DNA of 64,000 bases from Anomalospiza imberbis. Lineage: Eukaryota > Chordata > Aves > Passeriformes > Viduidae. Each line of letters begins with the position of its first letter. Within the stretch, counting starts at the first letter, position 1. Shown piece by piece: positions 52,436-63,890 of the stretch. The stretch covers positions 34,267,368-34,331,367 of the forward strand of contig NC_089681.1 of NCBI RefSeq assembly GCF_031753505.1, written 5' to 3'. The position numbers and the translations under genes are program-made. Under the pieces are notes generated by a model. The model saw nothing but the letters and a program-made list of their open reading frames with translations, did no database searches and was not told where the DNA came from.

Positions 52436-55250
52436 CTGACAATGAAAAACAAACAAAGCAATTATTATTCTTAGAACTTGGTCATTATTTAGATGAGTAA
52501 ATTTAAGGAACACAAACTAAAGTTACATCTTTCTGCACTGCAAAACAAAAGGTATTAATTCAGTTTAATACCATCAATAGAAAACTAATAAAATCATCTT
52601 TGTTTATATTGAAAGTGGAATCATTAAAACACATATCATTAAGCAGTCTTATAAACACATTTCAATACAGAAAATTTTCATATTTCTGCCCTGAAGATGC
52701 CTTCATTAAGCCTATTATCAGTTGTTGCCCTGGATTTCTCAATTGGAAATCTGCTTGGTGAATGCAATTGCCTCCAATTCTGTTTTGTCTTGGCCCAGTC
52801 AAACCTCTCTAAAAAAAATTTCCTGAAGAACTGGTGCTGTTTGAAGCACTTAAGACAGGTGTCAGACGTGTGACACTAGTACACAGATTTTAAATTCTCT
52901 CTCCCTCTGCTTCTTCATGGATGAAGTCAACAGCAGTAAGATTTGGTTCAAATTATTACTTCAGTACAGATTGAAATATCCACTGCTTTTATAAAGGGGT
53001 TTGGACTTCTATTAACCCCTTTTGAAAGGACTTGGTTATTAACTGGTGTTTGAAACTTTACCCTAACAATAGAAATACTGAAAATTAAAGGCAATCAGTC
53101 TGACCTCACACCCTTGTTCTGTACTTCTGTCCAGCATACAGTATCTCCTCTGAAACCACAGCAATTAGAACCACCATAGACATGATCTCATTTGGAGATT
53201 ACACATATTCCTCTGGGAAAATGCATCAGTGAAGGAATAACAAAGAGAAATCTCCACCATAATGTGTTCTGAAGATCACTGGGCTTTTCCACATAGTCGT
53301 GTGGCAGATTCAGAATCACGATCATTTAAGGTCACATTGTGCAGACACCAAAGCATCTATTAGGAGCTATATAGAAGGCAATACACATATATGTCATTTT
53401 TATACTGATGAGAGGATAAGGTCTGATCTTTATACAGACAAGGATGCAGAGAAGAACAAACAGGGGTTGAATTATTTGATTCTGCTGGCATAATAAAGCA
53501 GTAATATTCAGAGCTGGCAGAAGACAGAAAATTACAGTTAGAATCTCATCTAGAGTAATTGCAGTGGGGTTAATACTTGATGATGTTTTAGCAATGTTTA
53601 ATTTTTATGGAGTGAAGTGCAGAAAACCTCAGCCCCAAAGTACTAAGGTCGGTGTATTCTTCAGGTTATAACAGTAATCACTAAGATTGTCTTCAGGGCA
53701 AGTAATATAAAGGAACTGTGAAGCTAACAATAAGGCTGCACGCATCCCTAAGGATCTGAAGTTGCTGAAGATGCTATAAAGCAGAAGTAGCTTGTTCTGG
53801 GTCAATATATATGGAACAACTATTTGAGATGGCACAAACATCAGCCGAGAAAAACAGTGGCAGTTGCATACAACAAGAGAACCCTGTCAAGTGATGTTAA
53901 TTGAAACCAAATATAAAATTGTTTTCAAAGCAGAGAACTGAGAAGCCATAATATTGTTTAGCTATACATCAAAAGCATCCTGCTGATGACCATTCTGAGT
54001 TGTATGCCCCCCAACCACAGAGGTCTGAAATATTTCTGTGACATTGCTATTGCTGCTCATGGGCAAGCATGCCAGGTACGTGTGTCTATTCTATGTTCTC
54101 ATCATTCTTCTTCAGCATTTCAGTGCTCCATTGTGGGAATTCCAGCTGGGAAGAGGCAGTCTTTTTTTCCACAAATGCAATGCTAGAAAATCTTATTGCT
54201 AAGTTTCAATTTTTGAGAACTTAGATTTTTCCTTTATTACAAAAACCTTGAATCTAGATAAACATTGTCATGCTGGCATGGGAAAAGTTTGGGTTGCAAG
54301 AATTCTTTGGCTGTCTCCAGAATTATGTCATGAAGGAGTTCATTTAAGTCTCAAATCATACTGTTCAAAATGTGAAAAGTCTTCTCCTACTAATGCTTTA
54401 ATTCCTTTTAACATAACAAAATGCTACTTTATTGCCATGGATTCCCTCAAGGCAAAACAGCTGCTCAGGGATCTTTGGTCCTGGACTGCCTCTAAGCAAA
54501 TCAAATTCACATGGTCATCTCTATCAGGTTTTACTAGTTCCCTGTTTCCTTACTGAAACACCACAGTGGATCTGTTATGTATTTTACTGGTATGTCTAGC
54601 TCATTCAGTATGTTCTCATTAGTCAACAAAAACATGTTTAAATCAGTAAAACCCACTTTAAATTAGTTCTGGATTACTAGTGCCATTTTAAGATCAAATT
54701 AAGAATTGTTTGGTTATTTTTATTTACAAATATTGTGCTTTTAAGGAAACATTTCCAGTACCTGCAATCCATCACAACATTAAAAAGTTGGACAAATATA
54801 GAACAACCCATTTTTCATTGTAATGCATGTTCCAGAAAGAGACAGACTACATCATCCCCAAATGCAACTAGTACATTATTCTGCTGAGATACTGCAGTAC
54901 AGTATTGCATTAAAGTGGGATAATGGATCTAGTTAAGAGTATTTACCCAAACCCACTAAATATTGCAAGTGATGAAGGACTTACTCCAGTGTTTTCATAA
55001 TTAACATGAACTAGGATTAATTTTTCAAAAATGGGCATGCTTTGAAGTGCTACATAGCCCAGACTTCTGCAACTAATCATTTGAAAAATTGTATGGCTAA
55101 GACTGCAACTGATTTTATGTACATTAAGAGTCAAATCTTACCAGCTAGAGCATAATATAGTCAATGTTTACTGTTAGCTTTTGAGCAGCTAGGACTGAAC
55201 TTGGCACAAAGTAGACAAAACCATGGTCTAGGACACAAAGAATCAATTAC
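52436..55250 (-). other. PREX2: PREX2 last intron
   Basis: This 2.8 kb intron is bounded by GTAATT at 55250-55245 and TTGTCAG ending at 52436. It interrupts an Arg codon (phase 2). The content is AT-rich unique sequence; I recognise no element in it, and the 102-codon ORF at 54248-54556 shows no family signature. Confidence 0.88.
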
Positions 55251-55318
55251 CTTGGCACAGACTGTGGCGTTCGATCCCTCACTCCTAAATTCTTGGCTGT
55301 GTTTTGTACTCTCGCACC
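55251..55318 (-). CDS. PREX2: PREX2 penultimate exon
   Basis: The 68-nt exon is flanked by a TTCTTCCACAG acceptor (ending at 55319) and a GTAATT donor. It begins in phase 0 and ends in phase 2 with AG of an Arg codon. It encodes 22 complete residues, starting GARVQNTAKN, continuing LGVRDRTPQ and ending SVP, which matches the P-Rex2 segment just before the terminal RLYKLC tail. Because it is so short, it does not appear as an ORF and is easily missed. Phase agreement with the exons on both sides is strong support. The segment belongs to the C-terminal part of P-Rex2 that follows the inositol-polyphosphate 4-phosphatase-like region. Confidence 0.94.
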
Positions 55319-55810
55319 CTGTGGAAGAAGAATGACAATTTTATTTCATTTATCCCAAAATAAATTAGGAAATTTTCTGAGCTTTGTAGATGAACATAAC
55401 TATTGATTATAATTAATTAACACATATGCTTTATCTCCCATAAAAACTAGTATCTTCTAAGGTGAGGAACAAGTTAAAGCAATAAAGAAACAAAAATCTT
55501 GCCACTTGTCACCAAGTAAATGCACACATATAGATCTTGCTAACTTAAAAGAGAATCATAAAAAATTAACATTTAACATTTGAAATGATCCAAACACATC
55601 TCCTTTCAATTTGTTTGATTTTTGTCACTATTCTGTGTAGAAGTCATAGATAAAGTTCTTTTCTGACATGACAATTATTTCCTATGAACTTTTGAACAAA
55701 CAAATAATACAGATTATTTTCTATGAAAACACTAAATGAAACTAACAAAGAACGGCCTAAACTCAGGCACTAAATAAGGATTAGAAAAATGCAGGTCCTG
55801 ATCTTCCTTT

Positions 55811-55905
55811 ATAATCACAGAATCTCAAAAACAACCCCCAAACAAATAGGCAGGAACCTCCTCAGATTGTTTAGTCTAAAATCCCTACTTAAAGCAGGGA
55901 CAAAA
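55811..55905 (-). mobile_element. Old CR1 LINE 3' fragment
   Basis: On the plus strand, ATAATCACAGAATCTCA, then AGGAACCTCCTCAGATTG, TTTAGTCTAAAATCCCTAC and TTAAAGCAGGGACA follow the antisense CR1 3' end, so the element is on the minus strand. It is diverged and short. Confidence 0.62.
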
Positions 55906-56727
55906 GAAAAATTGGTCTCCCTCTACCTCAACTGATCCTTTCAAAAACAATAAAGAAAGTACTTTTGTCTCACTGACTTATCTAGAAAGGAGGACATAGA
56001 TAAAACATGCACAATATATAAATATACCATGACCTATTGTGTGAAAAACACCCTCTTCTGCAAACATACCAGCTTATACATGTCAAAGAACTTAGTAAAA
56101 TTCCTTTTTGAATTATGAGGTCTAGCTCTTAAATTGCAGTTTTATTAATGTAAAGTAGTCATAATAAAGAAATACCTGTTAGGCTTACTATGTTTTCTAT
56201 CATTTTAAAGGCAATGGAAAATACTTGTTCTGTTAATAATAAATATACTGACTCTCCATTTATTTCTCCTGTACTATGTAAATTCAGGAAAAAATAATAG
56301 GGAATAAAAATGTATAACCTCATAATTCTTATTGTGTAATCTTACATCGATATGAAGTATCAAAGATAATTTATATTTCTAACAGAGCTGCAGTGCCAGG
56401 TACACATGATGTAAAATAGGCATAATGATTGGTTCCAGTCATAGAGTTAGACTACACCTTTCACTTGACTGAAATCAGGTACACAGGTAATTGACATGGT
56501 ATTTATTTACTGTCATGGGCTGCAACAGTATATGAAAAAGACTAGATGTTTACACACAGGCTCCCAGACTGTATGTAAATCAACATATGTCACAGAAACA
56601 TACTGTGTCCTTACATTTCTTTAAGGCAAAAAAGGGTGATAAAGATAGAAAAAAATAACTAGACTACATATAAAAATTAAGGCAGAATATAAAATTATTT
56701 TACTATATCAGTAGTAAAATAATTTCA

Positions 56728-56766
56728 GTATATATATATATATATATATCAGTATATATACATATC
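56728..56766. repeat. (TA)n microsatellite
   Basis: Alternating TA of about 22 bases, then a CAG interruption and a second TATATATACATA block, flanked by near-copies of the word TATCAGTAGTA. Confidence 0.9.
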
Positions 56767-57069
56767 AGTAGTACTATCTATCTCAGCAAGATTGTCTCCA
56801 ACAATTGCAAAGGCACGTAACTATAGACCATGACAAACATGTCTTTCCCCAGAAACTCCTCCAGAATTCAGTCATTAGTCATTCAATACTTCCTCTCTTC
56901 ATCTACAAGTATGTCTTTAATCAACTTTAGCAATTCTCTTCTTTCCCATCTCATCTTGTACTCAGATAAAAAAACACATCACTAACCTTATGAAAGATTC
57001 ACTTCTTTGGTACAATCTTAGCTTGCTACATCAAGAATGAGAGAATGGTTTGCATTGCTAAAGTTTTTA

Positions 57070-57365
57070 AAATATCATCTAGTCTCAACTTCCCACCGTG
57101 GGCAAGGACACCTTGCACTAGACCAGAACGCTCAAAGCCCCATTCATCCTGTCCCCAAATATTTTCAGGATGGAGCATCTATGGCTTCTCAGGGCAATAT
57201 GTTCCAGTACCTCGCCACCCTCACAGTAAAGATTTTTTCTTAACCTAATGTCTAAAATTTATTCTAAAATAAAGACTCAATCTAAGCCCACTGTCACTTT
57301 GAAGCCATTACCCCTTCCCTTTCACTACATGTCCTTGTAAAAGTCCCTCTCCAGCTTTCCACTCT
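57070..57365 (-). mobile_element. CR1 LINE 3' fragment
   Basis: The plus strand shows the standard antisense CR1 3'-region order: CATCTAGTCTCAACTTCCCA, GGGCAAGGACACCTTGCACT, AGACCAGAACGCTCAAAGCC, TGTTCCAGTACCTCGCCACC, a block close to CACAGTAAAGATTTTTTCTT, CCATTACCCCTTCCCTTTCA and AAAAGTCCCTCTCCAGCTTT. The element is on the minus strand and lacks everything 5' of this point. The two short ORFs here (57037-57248) are repeat translations. Confidence 0.86.
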
Positions 57366-57399
57366 TTTAATTTGGTTTAAATCTGACAGTTTCATTTGA

Positions 57400-57870
57400 T
57401 GTGTTTAATTCTGCACTGGTGAGGACAATGGTCAGTCCCTACCTGTGATGCATGTTCTTTAGAAATCTTTTATCCCCCTTCATGAAGCTGTTTTTTCTAA
57501 CTTTCTCTGAATCTTTTCAATTATGCTATATCCTTATGGAAAGGGATAAGAACATCAGATAGTTCCAAATGCAGGGCCATGACAGCATGATTCCTACTTT
57601 GTCCTCTATCCCTCCTAAACCATTATAGCGTCTGCTTTACTGATAACTGCTGCAAATTGAGCTGATGTTTTCTCCTCATATCCTGAGGTCTTGAACATGA
57701 AATGGAATGGCAAGCTCACAGTCAATTATTTTGAATGTGAACTTCGGGTTTGTTTTTTCCCCAGTGTCCTTCACTTAGGAGTAATCTATGCTGATTTGCA
57801 TCTACTATATTATTGCTCAATCACAAACTCCTGCAAGATTATTTATAATTCTTCAGAGTTATTGCTCATC
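57400..57870 (-). mobile_element. Ancient CR1/L3-like LINE fragment
   Basis: Blocks such as TTTTCAATTATGCTATATCC, TTATGGAAAGGGATAAGAAC, AAATTGAGCTGATGTTTTCT and TAATCTATGCTGATTTGCAT, in this order, resemble the antisense of old amniote CR1/L3 elements. The match is loose and by memory. If correct, it is a much older insertion than the neighbouring CR1 copies. Confidence 0.45.
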
Positions 57871-58029
57871 TTTAATAAAAGAGTTGAAAATAGTTCAGTG
57901 GAGAATAGGAAGAATGATTACTTAAGAAAATTCAACTGAAAAATGACAGGTCAGATGAATTGATTTCTTCTATCTAAGCAAGTGATGGCTTATCAGGGAA
58001 ATGATCATCAAATTTGGGACAGACTTTGT

Positions 58030-58240
58030 AGCAGGAGCTGTAGCAATAGGAAAACAGGTAATGGTTTTAAATGGAACAAAGGTATAGTCAGAATATATGT
58101 TATGATTAAATGGAAGAAATATCTTATGATGAGGTTGGTAACACAGTAACAGGTTGGCCTGAGTATGCTAGATGCCCCATTTCTGGAAACCATCAAAATG
58201 CTAAAAGTCTACTGCTAAACAGGGCAGAAAATCTGGTCAC
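58030..58240 (+). mobile_element. CR1 LINE 3' fragment, plus strand
   Basis: The plus strand runs in sense order of the CR1 ORF2 end: a TAATGGTTTTAAATGGAACA block, AAATGGAAGAAATATCTTAT, GAGGTTGGTAACACAGTAAC, AGGTTGGCCTGAGTATGCTA and GATGCCCCATTTCTGGAAAC. It is diverged, with no open frame. Its orientation is opposite to the CR1 copies on either side. Confidence 0.72.
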
Positions 58241-58289
58241 TAAGTTTATGGTATACTGGACAGAAAACAGGAATTGAAGGGGGGAAAAT

Positions 58290-58450
58290 AGAAGACAAAA
58301 GCCACTTAAATGAGGCACAAAGTAAAGCATTGTAATGAAAAGGTTAGGAAAACTCTGGAACAGACCACATGAGAAGCAGTGCACAGGAGTCCCCACTACT
58401 GGAGGTTTAAGAACAGATACAAAAGATGTCTGTCAGGAATGACATAAGGA
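58290..58450 (+). mobile_element. Second CR1-type fragment, plus strand
   Basis: AGGAGTCCCCACTACTGGAG, then GTTTAAGAACAGATACAAAA and TGTCTGTCAGGAATGACATA match the sense 3' region of an older amniote CR1 type (translated ESPLLEVxK-like, then a DxCLSGMT-like stretch). It sits just after another plus-strand CR1 fragment with the same ORF2-end region, so these are probably two separate insertions rather than one element. Confidence 0.6.
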
Positions 58451-59270
58451 TAGATGTTGGTTGCAGTTAGATATTTTGAGTACAGACCTTCTGCACCTCC
58501 AGTGGCCTTTTCTCAGTGACATTTTCTAAAATTTTTGATAATAAAGAAACCTCACCATGACAGACTGCTGAGACTGGCACGTGATTAACAGCACTGAGAG
58601 CCAGAATATACATATATTTGCAAAAACTATCTAAATTAATCACATGCTGATTCTGGATGTCAGTGTTATGACTACCTCTGAGAACAAAACCAGACTATTT
58701 TTACTTGCATCACTCACCAGACAAACTAATTTTAGTCTCTTGCTCACATAATAAATCAAATGCATTGATTTAAAAAGGAGCCTAGCTTTATATAATCATG
58801 TAGTTTATTGTTTAGCTGAGGCACAAATTAGACCTTTAATTAAAACCACCAAATTCTTATTTCTTTTGAGGAAAAGCCCCCAAGAATTACTAGCATCTTG
58901 CTACGTGACATCTTTTTGTCACTACTGAGCATCATTATACCATTTCTATTTCAATATACTGCTAATTTATACTTCTCCAATTCTATTCTTAATCGACACT
59001 GTCTCACATGGGCATAAGGGAGAGCTGTGTTACATGACTCTAGACTGCTACCCTCTGCATACCAGTACTGCCAGAGCACTGGTGAAAGATGATGGCAGTT
59101 CTGAGACACCATCAATCTGGACTCTTCTATATGAACTAGTATTCTCATTGCCATGTTTAAAAAATATTAGGTTTATTTTCAAGCTACACAGTAATTTAAG
59201 GGTAGCAAAAACCAGTCACATAGAGAAAACATTCTAAAAGCTCTAAATCAGTACAATACTTATGAGAATT

Positions 59271-60620
59271 ATTCACAGAATTACTAGGTTGGAAGAGACC
59301 TTAAAGATCATCAAGTCCAACTCATATCCAATATCTCAACTAAACCGTGGTACTGAGTGCCACATCCAGTCTTTTTTAAAGCACATCCAGGGATAGTGAC
59401 TCCACCACCTCCCCGGGCAGACCATTCCAGAACTTCATCACTCTTTCCGTAAAAAACTTTCTCCTAATATCCAGGGTTTATTTCCCTTGATGCAGCTTAA
59501 GACTGTGTCCTCTTGTTCTGTCAGCTGTTGCCTGGAGAAAGAGACCAACCCCACCTGACTACAACCACCTTTCAGGGAGTTCTAGAGAGTGATAAGGTCA
59601 CCCCTGAGTGTCCTTTCCTCCAGGTTGAACACCCCCAGCTCCCTCAGCCGTTCCTCACAGGACTTGTGTTCCAAGCCCCTCGCCAGCCTTGTTGCCCTCC
59701 TCTGGACGTGCTCAAGTGCCTCAATGTCCTTCTTAAACTGAGGGCCCAGAACTGGACACAGCACTCAAGGTGCAGCCTCACCAGTGCCGAGTACAGGGGG
59801 GAGAATGACCTCCCTGCTCCTGCTGGCCACACTGCTCCCGGTACAGGCCAGGATGCCATTGGTCTTCTTGGCCACCAGGGCACACTGCTGGCTCATGTTC
59901 AGCCTGCTGTCAACCCCCAGGTCTTTTTCCACCTGGGCACTGTCCAGCCACACTATCCCCAGGCTATAATATTATAGGGAGTTATTGTGGCCAAAATGCA
60001 GGACCCAGCACTTGGACTTATTAAACATCTTATTGGACTCTGCCCATCCATCCAATCATTCCAAGTCTCTCTGCAGAGCCCTCCTATATTTTTTATTATC
60101 CTACACAAAAGTTACCAAGTTTGAACTGAGCTTGGTCTCTCTAATTTTTTGCTACATGCCCTAGCAACCCCTTTAAATACTTCCTGAGAGACCTGACTCT
60201 CCTACCATAGATGATACTTCCTGATTTTATTCCCGAGTTCCTGCAAAACCTCATTGCCCATCCATGATGGACATTTGCCTCATCGACTCATCTTTTGGCA
60301 CACAGGGACAGTCCGTTCCTGTGCCCTCGAGATCTCTGTTTTGAAGCACGCCCACCTTTCCTGGACTCCTTTGTTTTTAAGGGCTGCTTCCCAAGGAACT
60401 CTCTAAATAAGTCTCCTAAACAGGTCAAAGTCTGCCCTCCACAAGTCCGCTGTGAAAGTCTCATTGATGATCCTCCTGATTCCACCAAATATTGAGAACT
60501 CTATAATAATTTCATGATCACTCTGCCCCAAGCAGCCTCAAACCACCACCTCTCCCACCAGCCCATCTCTATTTGCAAACAATAGGTTCTAACATAGTCC
60601 CTTGCCTGGTGGGCTCAAGA
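59271..60620 (-). mobile_element. CR1 LINE, internally deleted, ORF2 decayed
   Basis: This is the best preserved CR1 copy. Its 3' end is at the left (CACAGAATTACTAGGTTGG on the plus strand). Reading right to left on the minus strand, it carries part of the endonuclease region and following linker (about 60620-60100; a GQSDHEIIIEFSI block near 60535-60495 and an LWRADFDLF block near 60440), then jumps to the end of the reverse transcriptase region (a CWVLHFGHNN block near 59995, then DSAQVEKDLG, RLNMSQQCALVAKK, KKDIEALEHVQRRATRLARG and EERLRELGVF), and finally the 3' UTR. Several hundred codons of reverse transcriptase, including the catalytic core, are missing near 60090, and stops and frameshifts occur, so it cannot be active. 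The 154-codon plus-strand ORF at 59513-59977 is its antisense shadow. Confidence 0.92.
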
Positions 60621-62680
60621 TATAGTGTTGTTTTTATATTTTAAAAAAGGCATGAAAACATGATTAGTCACTTAAAAGACAACATAAATTCTCTTCTGGA
60701 CTTCTCTGTTTATCAGCCTTTTAGTTACTTTTTTTCCTCAGAGCTCTCTGCCCTCCTGCAGCTCATTTCCTAGGCCTCTGTCCTCTCTACTCTGCTGCAT
60801 CCTGAAGTCACACTGCTGTCAGGATGTTTTACATAGTATTTTGTGTGTGGAGATGTTTACATGAGTATATACGTAAGTTAAAAATTTACCAAAAGACAGT
60901 TGGGATGTTTTCACAATTTTTTCTGTATTTTATAAATAAATCAAAACCACTTAAGTAAAGCCATTCCACAGACCCAAGTTCATACCCACTCTCTCAAGTT
61001 TATCTCTTTCCTTTAGTTTTCACAGACCAGGTGCTTGGTATCTTATTATAACAGAAAGACAATTACTTTGAACATTGTTCCAGCAGTACAGTTTCAGCTA
61101 TTATTAGTCTTGTTCAACATGATCTTGACCTCATTCAACTAAAAAATAAAATCATTCCTGAGGTTATCCATTCAATCAGGTGTCTCTGGTTATTCAGTAC
61201 TGGTGCATCAAATTGGAAAACGCATCAACTTTGAGTAGAGATAATTTCCTCTTGTGGAAGGTGATACTGACAGGAGTTAATGCTGCTGAGTAACAGATGG
61301 AATATATGTCCTTTGACTTGCACCTCCCTGTGGCTAATATCTTTATTCCACAAAAGTTTTAGTGTGTAAATGGGATGATAATTTTTTTTTGTTTGCTTTA
61401 TGTGGAAAAGGCACATGTATTGCTCTTAACTAAATGTTCTGCATTAAGCCCCAAGAAGTCTTTTTATTCCTTTTTTTCCTCCAAGTTTTATTGCCTGCAT
61501 TATGATCCTGACAGTTAAATCCTACAGATAATTTAAACATTAAATCCAAACAGGTTTCTTGAAACACCATAGTATGTTGTTGAAATTACTCCAAAACATT
61601 TAGAATTTAATGGAGGGTTATATTTCTACTACGGAACTCCAAGACTGATTGAAAATTACAACAAAAGTTTATTACTCTATTAAATGCCATAGTGGTTTCC
61701 TGCAAGAGAAAGGATGTGTGAAAAAAGTCTAGCTATACTAGCATACATTGTCACAGTATCTGTGTGTGATATTGAGATATTGGAATCTTTAACAGCTATT
61801 GACCACCTGCTGTATTACTTCAAAGAATGTAGCCTCATCAAAAGGCCTTTTTTCCATCTGTATTTGAGCAAGTACAGCTACAGCTGCTCAAAACCATGTC
61901 AGTTTCTTTCATTTTCATTAAATAAATTGCAAAAGCTACAAAAATGAATCAGCATTTTTAAATGACCTAGATCTGTATGTTGAAAATGTACAATTTGACA
62001 GACTACATCCTACAAGTATATTTATGCAAACCCCTACAAACATTTTTTGATTGCGAATTACTCAGATCTGTCTTTTGTTTATATCTTCAGTAGCAGACAT
62101 ATCAACCTATACATGCAAGTTTATCCATATAAAGCAGTAGCCTTCTTTTCAAGTCAAGTTAAAGCTGTAATTCCTGAGCAGATGTACATGACCTGATTCA
62201 AGAACCTCAAGGGTGATTATTCACCACAGAAACTTAATTTATGCACCAAAATAAGTGAAAGCCCAATACAAAAAGGAATGAGACTAAACACTCTGAGGTA
62301 CCCATGCTCAGCAACAATGCTTACATGCAACTGATGCGAATCAATGGTTTGAAACTATCCACAAAATTGCTTTAACAGACTAAAAGTCACACCTAGCATA
62401 TGCTTCTCTATAGCAAGTTAGAAGTACAGCTTGTTAATCATTTTCATAACTGTGATTGCTGCACAATATATGTAGTAAAGTTAATGAACATAATAAATTA
62501 GGTGCCATCTAGAACCCAGAAATTATGAACCTTGTCTTATCTGTGATTAATTGTTACAATATTTAATTATGGTTTTTTGACTTTAAGATTGAGTGCATCC
62601 TGTATTCTGCTTATGATTTTGTTGTAATGTTGAAAGCTACCACAGGCTAGGCTATATGTTCCATATGCATGCAGAGTAAT
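60621..62680. other. Intronic sequence, nothing recognised
   Basis: AT-rich PREX2 intron sequence between the internally deleted CR1 and an old CR1 fragment. It holds several short chance ORFs (for example 61714-61947) and no recognisable exon, RNA or repeat family. Confidence 0.5.
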
Positions 62681-62684
62681 TAAG

Positions 62685-62815
62685 TCCCCGCTCAACCTCT
62701 CTTTCATCAATTGAACAGGTTGAGCTCTTTAATCTTCAGTTTATGAATTTTGCCTAACAACCTCTGGACTATTCATGTTCCTCCCTTAAATTCCTTCCGA
62801 GATACATCCTTTTGA
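62685..62815 (-). mobile_element. Old CR1 LINE fragment
   Basis: On the plus strand, CCCCGCTCAACCTCTCTTTC, ATCAATTGAACAGGTTGAGC, TCTTTAATCTTCAG and AACAACCTCTGGACTATTCA keep the order of the antisense CR1 3' region (contraction rules: CTCCAGGCTGAACA..., CAGCTCCTTCAG..., GCCCTCCTCTGGAC...). Divergence is high. Confidence 0.52.
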
Positions 62816-63527
62816 AAGTATTTTCTGATAACAAGATACTCTAGAAAATGTTGTGCTAATACAGTAGAGTGTATCCCCCATTTTCAGTTGATATTACTGT
62901 TTAATCCAGTATTTTTGGCATACCTTCACACTAAGAGTTCATGCTGAGGTGGTTATCTATCCACAAAAGCCTCTAAATACTAATATCCTATGATGACCAG
63001 AGTGAAAAACATGGTTTTGTAATAAGGACATCTTCCTCAGGAATCTTGCCTGGAAAGTTAAAAACAATGGTATTTCTTTCTCTCCTTCCCTTCATTCAGC
63101 ACATGAGTCACTTTTTACTGGCAACACTTAACAATCTTAAGTTCTTTTTATCAATCATATATATTAAAAGTTGTCTTACTCAACAAATTATTCTAATGTA
63201 AGGTGACACCCTTAAGGCAGTTACTATACAAAAATCACCTAGTAAAATCATAAGAGAAAGCAAACAGCTGGTTAAAGACAGCTTGTTTCCGTATTAAAAA
63301 AATAAAAAACCCACCTTCAACAATAAAGGAAGAAAATTAAAAAAAAAAAAGTCCAAAACACAAACAACAAAGGACCCAAACTAAGAGGACTCAGACACTG
63401 CACAACATTAGGATGGAGGCTAAGAAATACTTGGTTGAGTCATTCCTGTTTGCTGACTATGTGTGTTGTTTGGAAGCACACAGGTCTCCCGTTGCAGCAT
63501 ACACTGCAGTTGAGACAGCCACAATAC

Positions 63528-63660
63528 GCAGAGCATCACCATACAATGTCAGAAAGCTTCAACCCGTACAGAGTAACACCATACCTCATCAGAAGGGACC
63601 AGGTATCTGCCCATGCAGAATAACATCATACCACCTCAACAGGCTCCAAGCATCTGTCCT
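63528..63660. repeat. Three diverged 40-47 bp tandem repeats
   Basis: The word GCAGAGCATCACCATAC at 63528 recurs as TACAGAGTAACACCATACCT at 63567 and as TGCAGAATAACATCATACCA at 63614, each followed by a similar CATCAG/CTCAAC stretch. The spacing is 40 then 47 bp. They lie downstream of the TATA box of the LTR-like element, in its presumptive transcribed part. Confidence 0.7.
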
Positions 63661-63680
63661 TCTTGTTCTTTACCCCGACC

Positions 63681-63741
63681 TTTTATACCCACCATGTTCA
63701 TGCAGTGCACCTGTGTGCCCTCTGTTTCCTTTGGCCATTGG
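63681..63741 (-). promoter_or_regulatory. CCAAT and TATA box pair
   Basis: The minus strand carries CCAAT at 63741-63737 and TATAAAAG at 63688-63681. A start site would be expected near 63655, transcribing in the same direction as PREX2. It is probably an LTR promoter; its activity is unknown. Confidence 0.55.
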
Positions 63742-63890
63742 TCAGTGCACCTGGGCACTCCATGGCTCATTGCTGTCAATGCTGTTCTCCTGCTTCTCAC
63801 AGCTGTACCCACTGGGGACGAGGCTGAGCCGCAGCCCCGTCCCAATCACACAAACTGTGTGCCCACCCTCCTGCACAGCAAGCACCTCAC

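Larger units (their letters stand above)
63410..63877 (-). mobile_element. Probable solo LTR with promoter motifs
   Basis: This block is GC-richer than its surroundings and contains, on the minus strand, a CCAAT box (63741-63737) and a TATAAAAG box (63688-63681) spaced about 50 bp apart, as in retroviral LTR promoters. Three diverged 40-47 bp repeats follow downstream (63528-63660). No viral coding sequence is seen. I recall passerine and other avian LTRs with a similar layout but cannot name the family. Boundaries are uncertain: the 5' end may be near TGTGCAGGAGGG at 63877, which would place it only about 13 bp inside the PREX2 intron. It could instead be a cellular promoter. Confidence 0.5.
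55319..63890 (-). other. PREX2: PREX2 intron rich in CR1 copies
   Basis: This 8.6 kb phase-0 intron has a GTGAGG donor at 63890-63885 and a CCACAG acceptor at 55319. It holds at least six CR1-type fragments in both orientations and an LTR-like element, listed separately. No exon is expected within it, because the codons on either side join exactly (…VMRKQ then GARVQ…), as in P-Rex2. Confidence 0.88.

Noticed and set aside
52313..52513. 66-codon minus-strand ORF over the PREX2 last exon
   Set aside because: It is in a different frame from the PREX2 tail and crosses the acceptor site at 52436.
59513..59977. 154-codon plus-strand ORF
   Set aside because: It is the antisense of the CR1 reverse transcriptase C-terminal region, which reads correctly on the minus strand.
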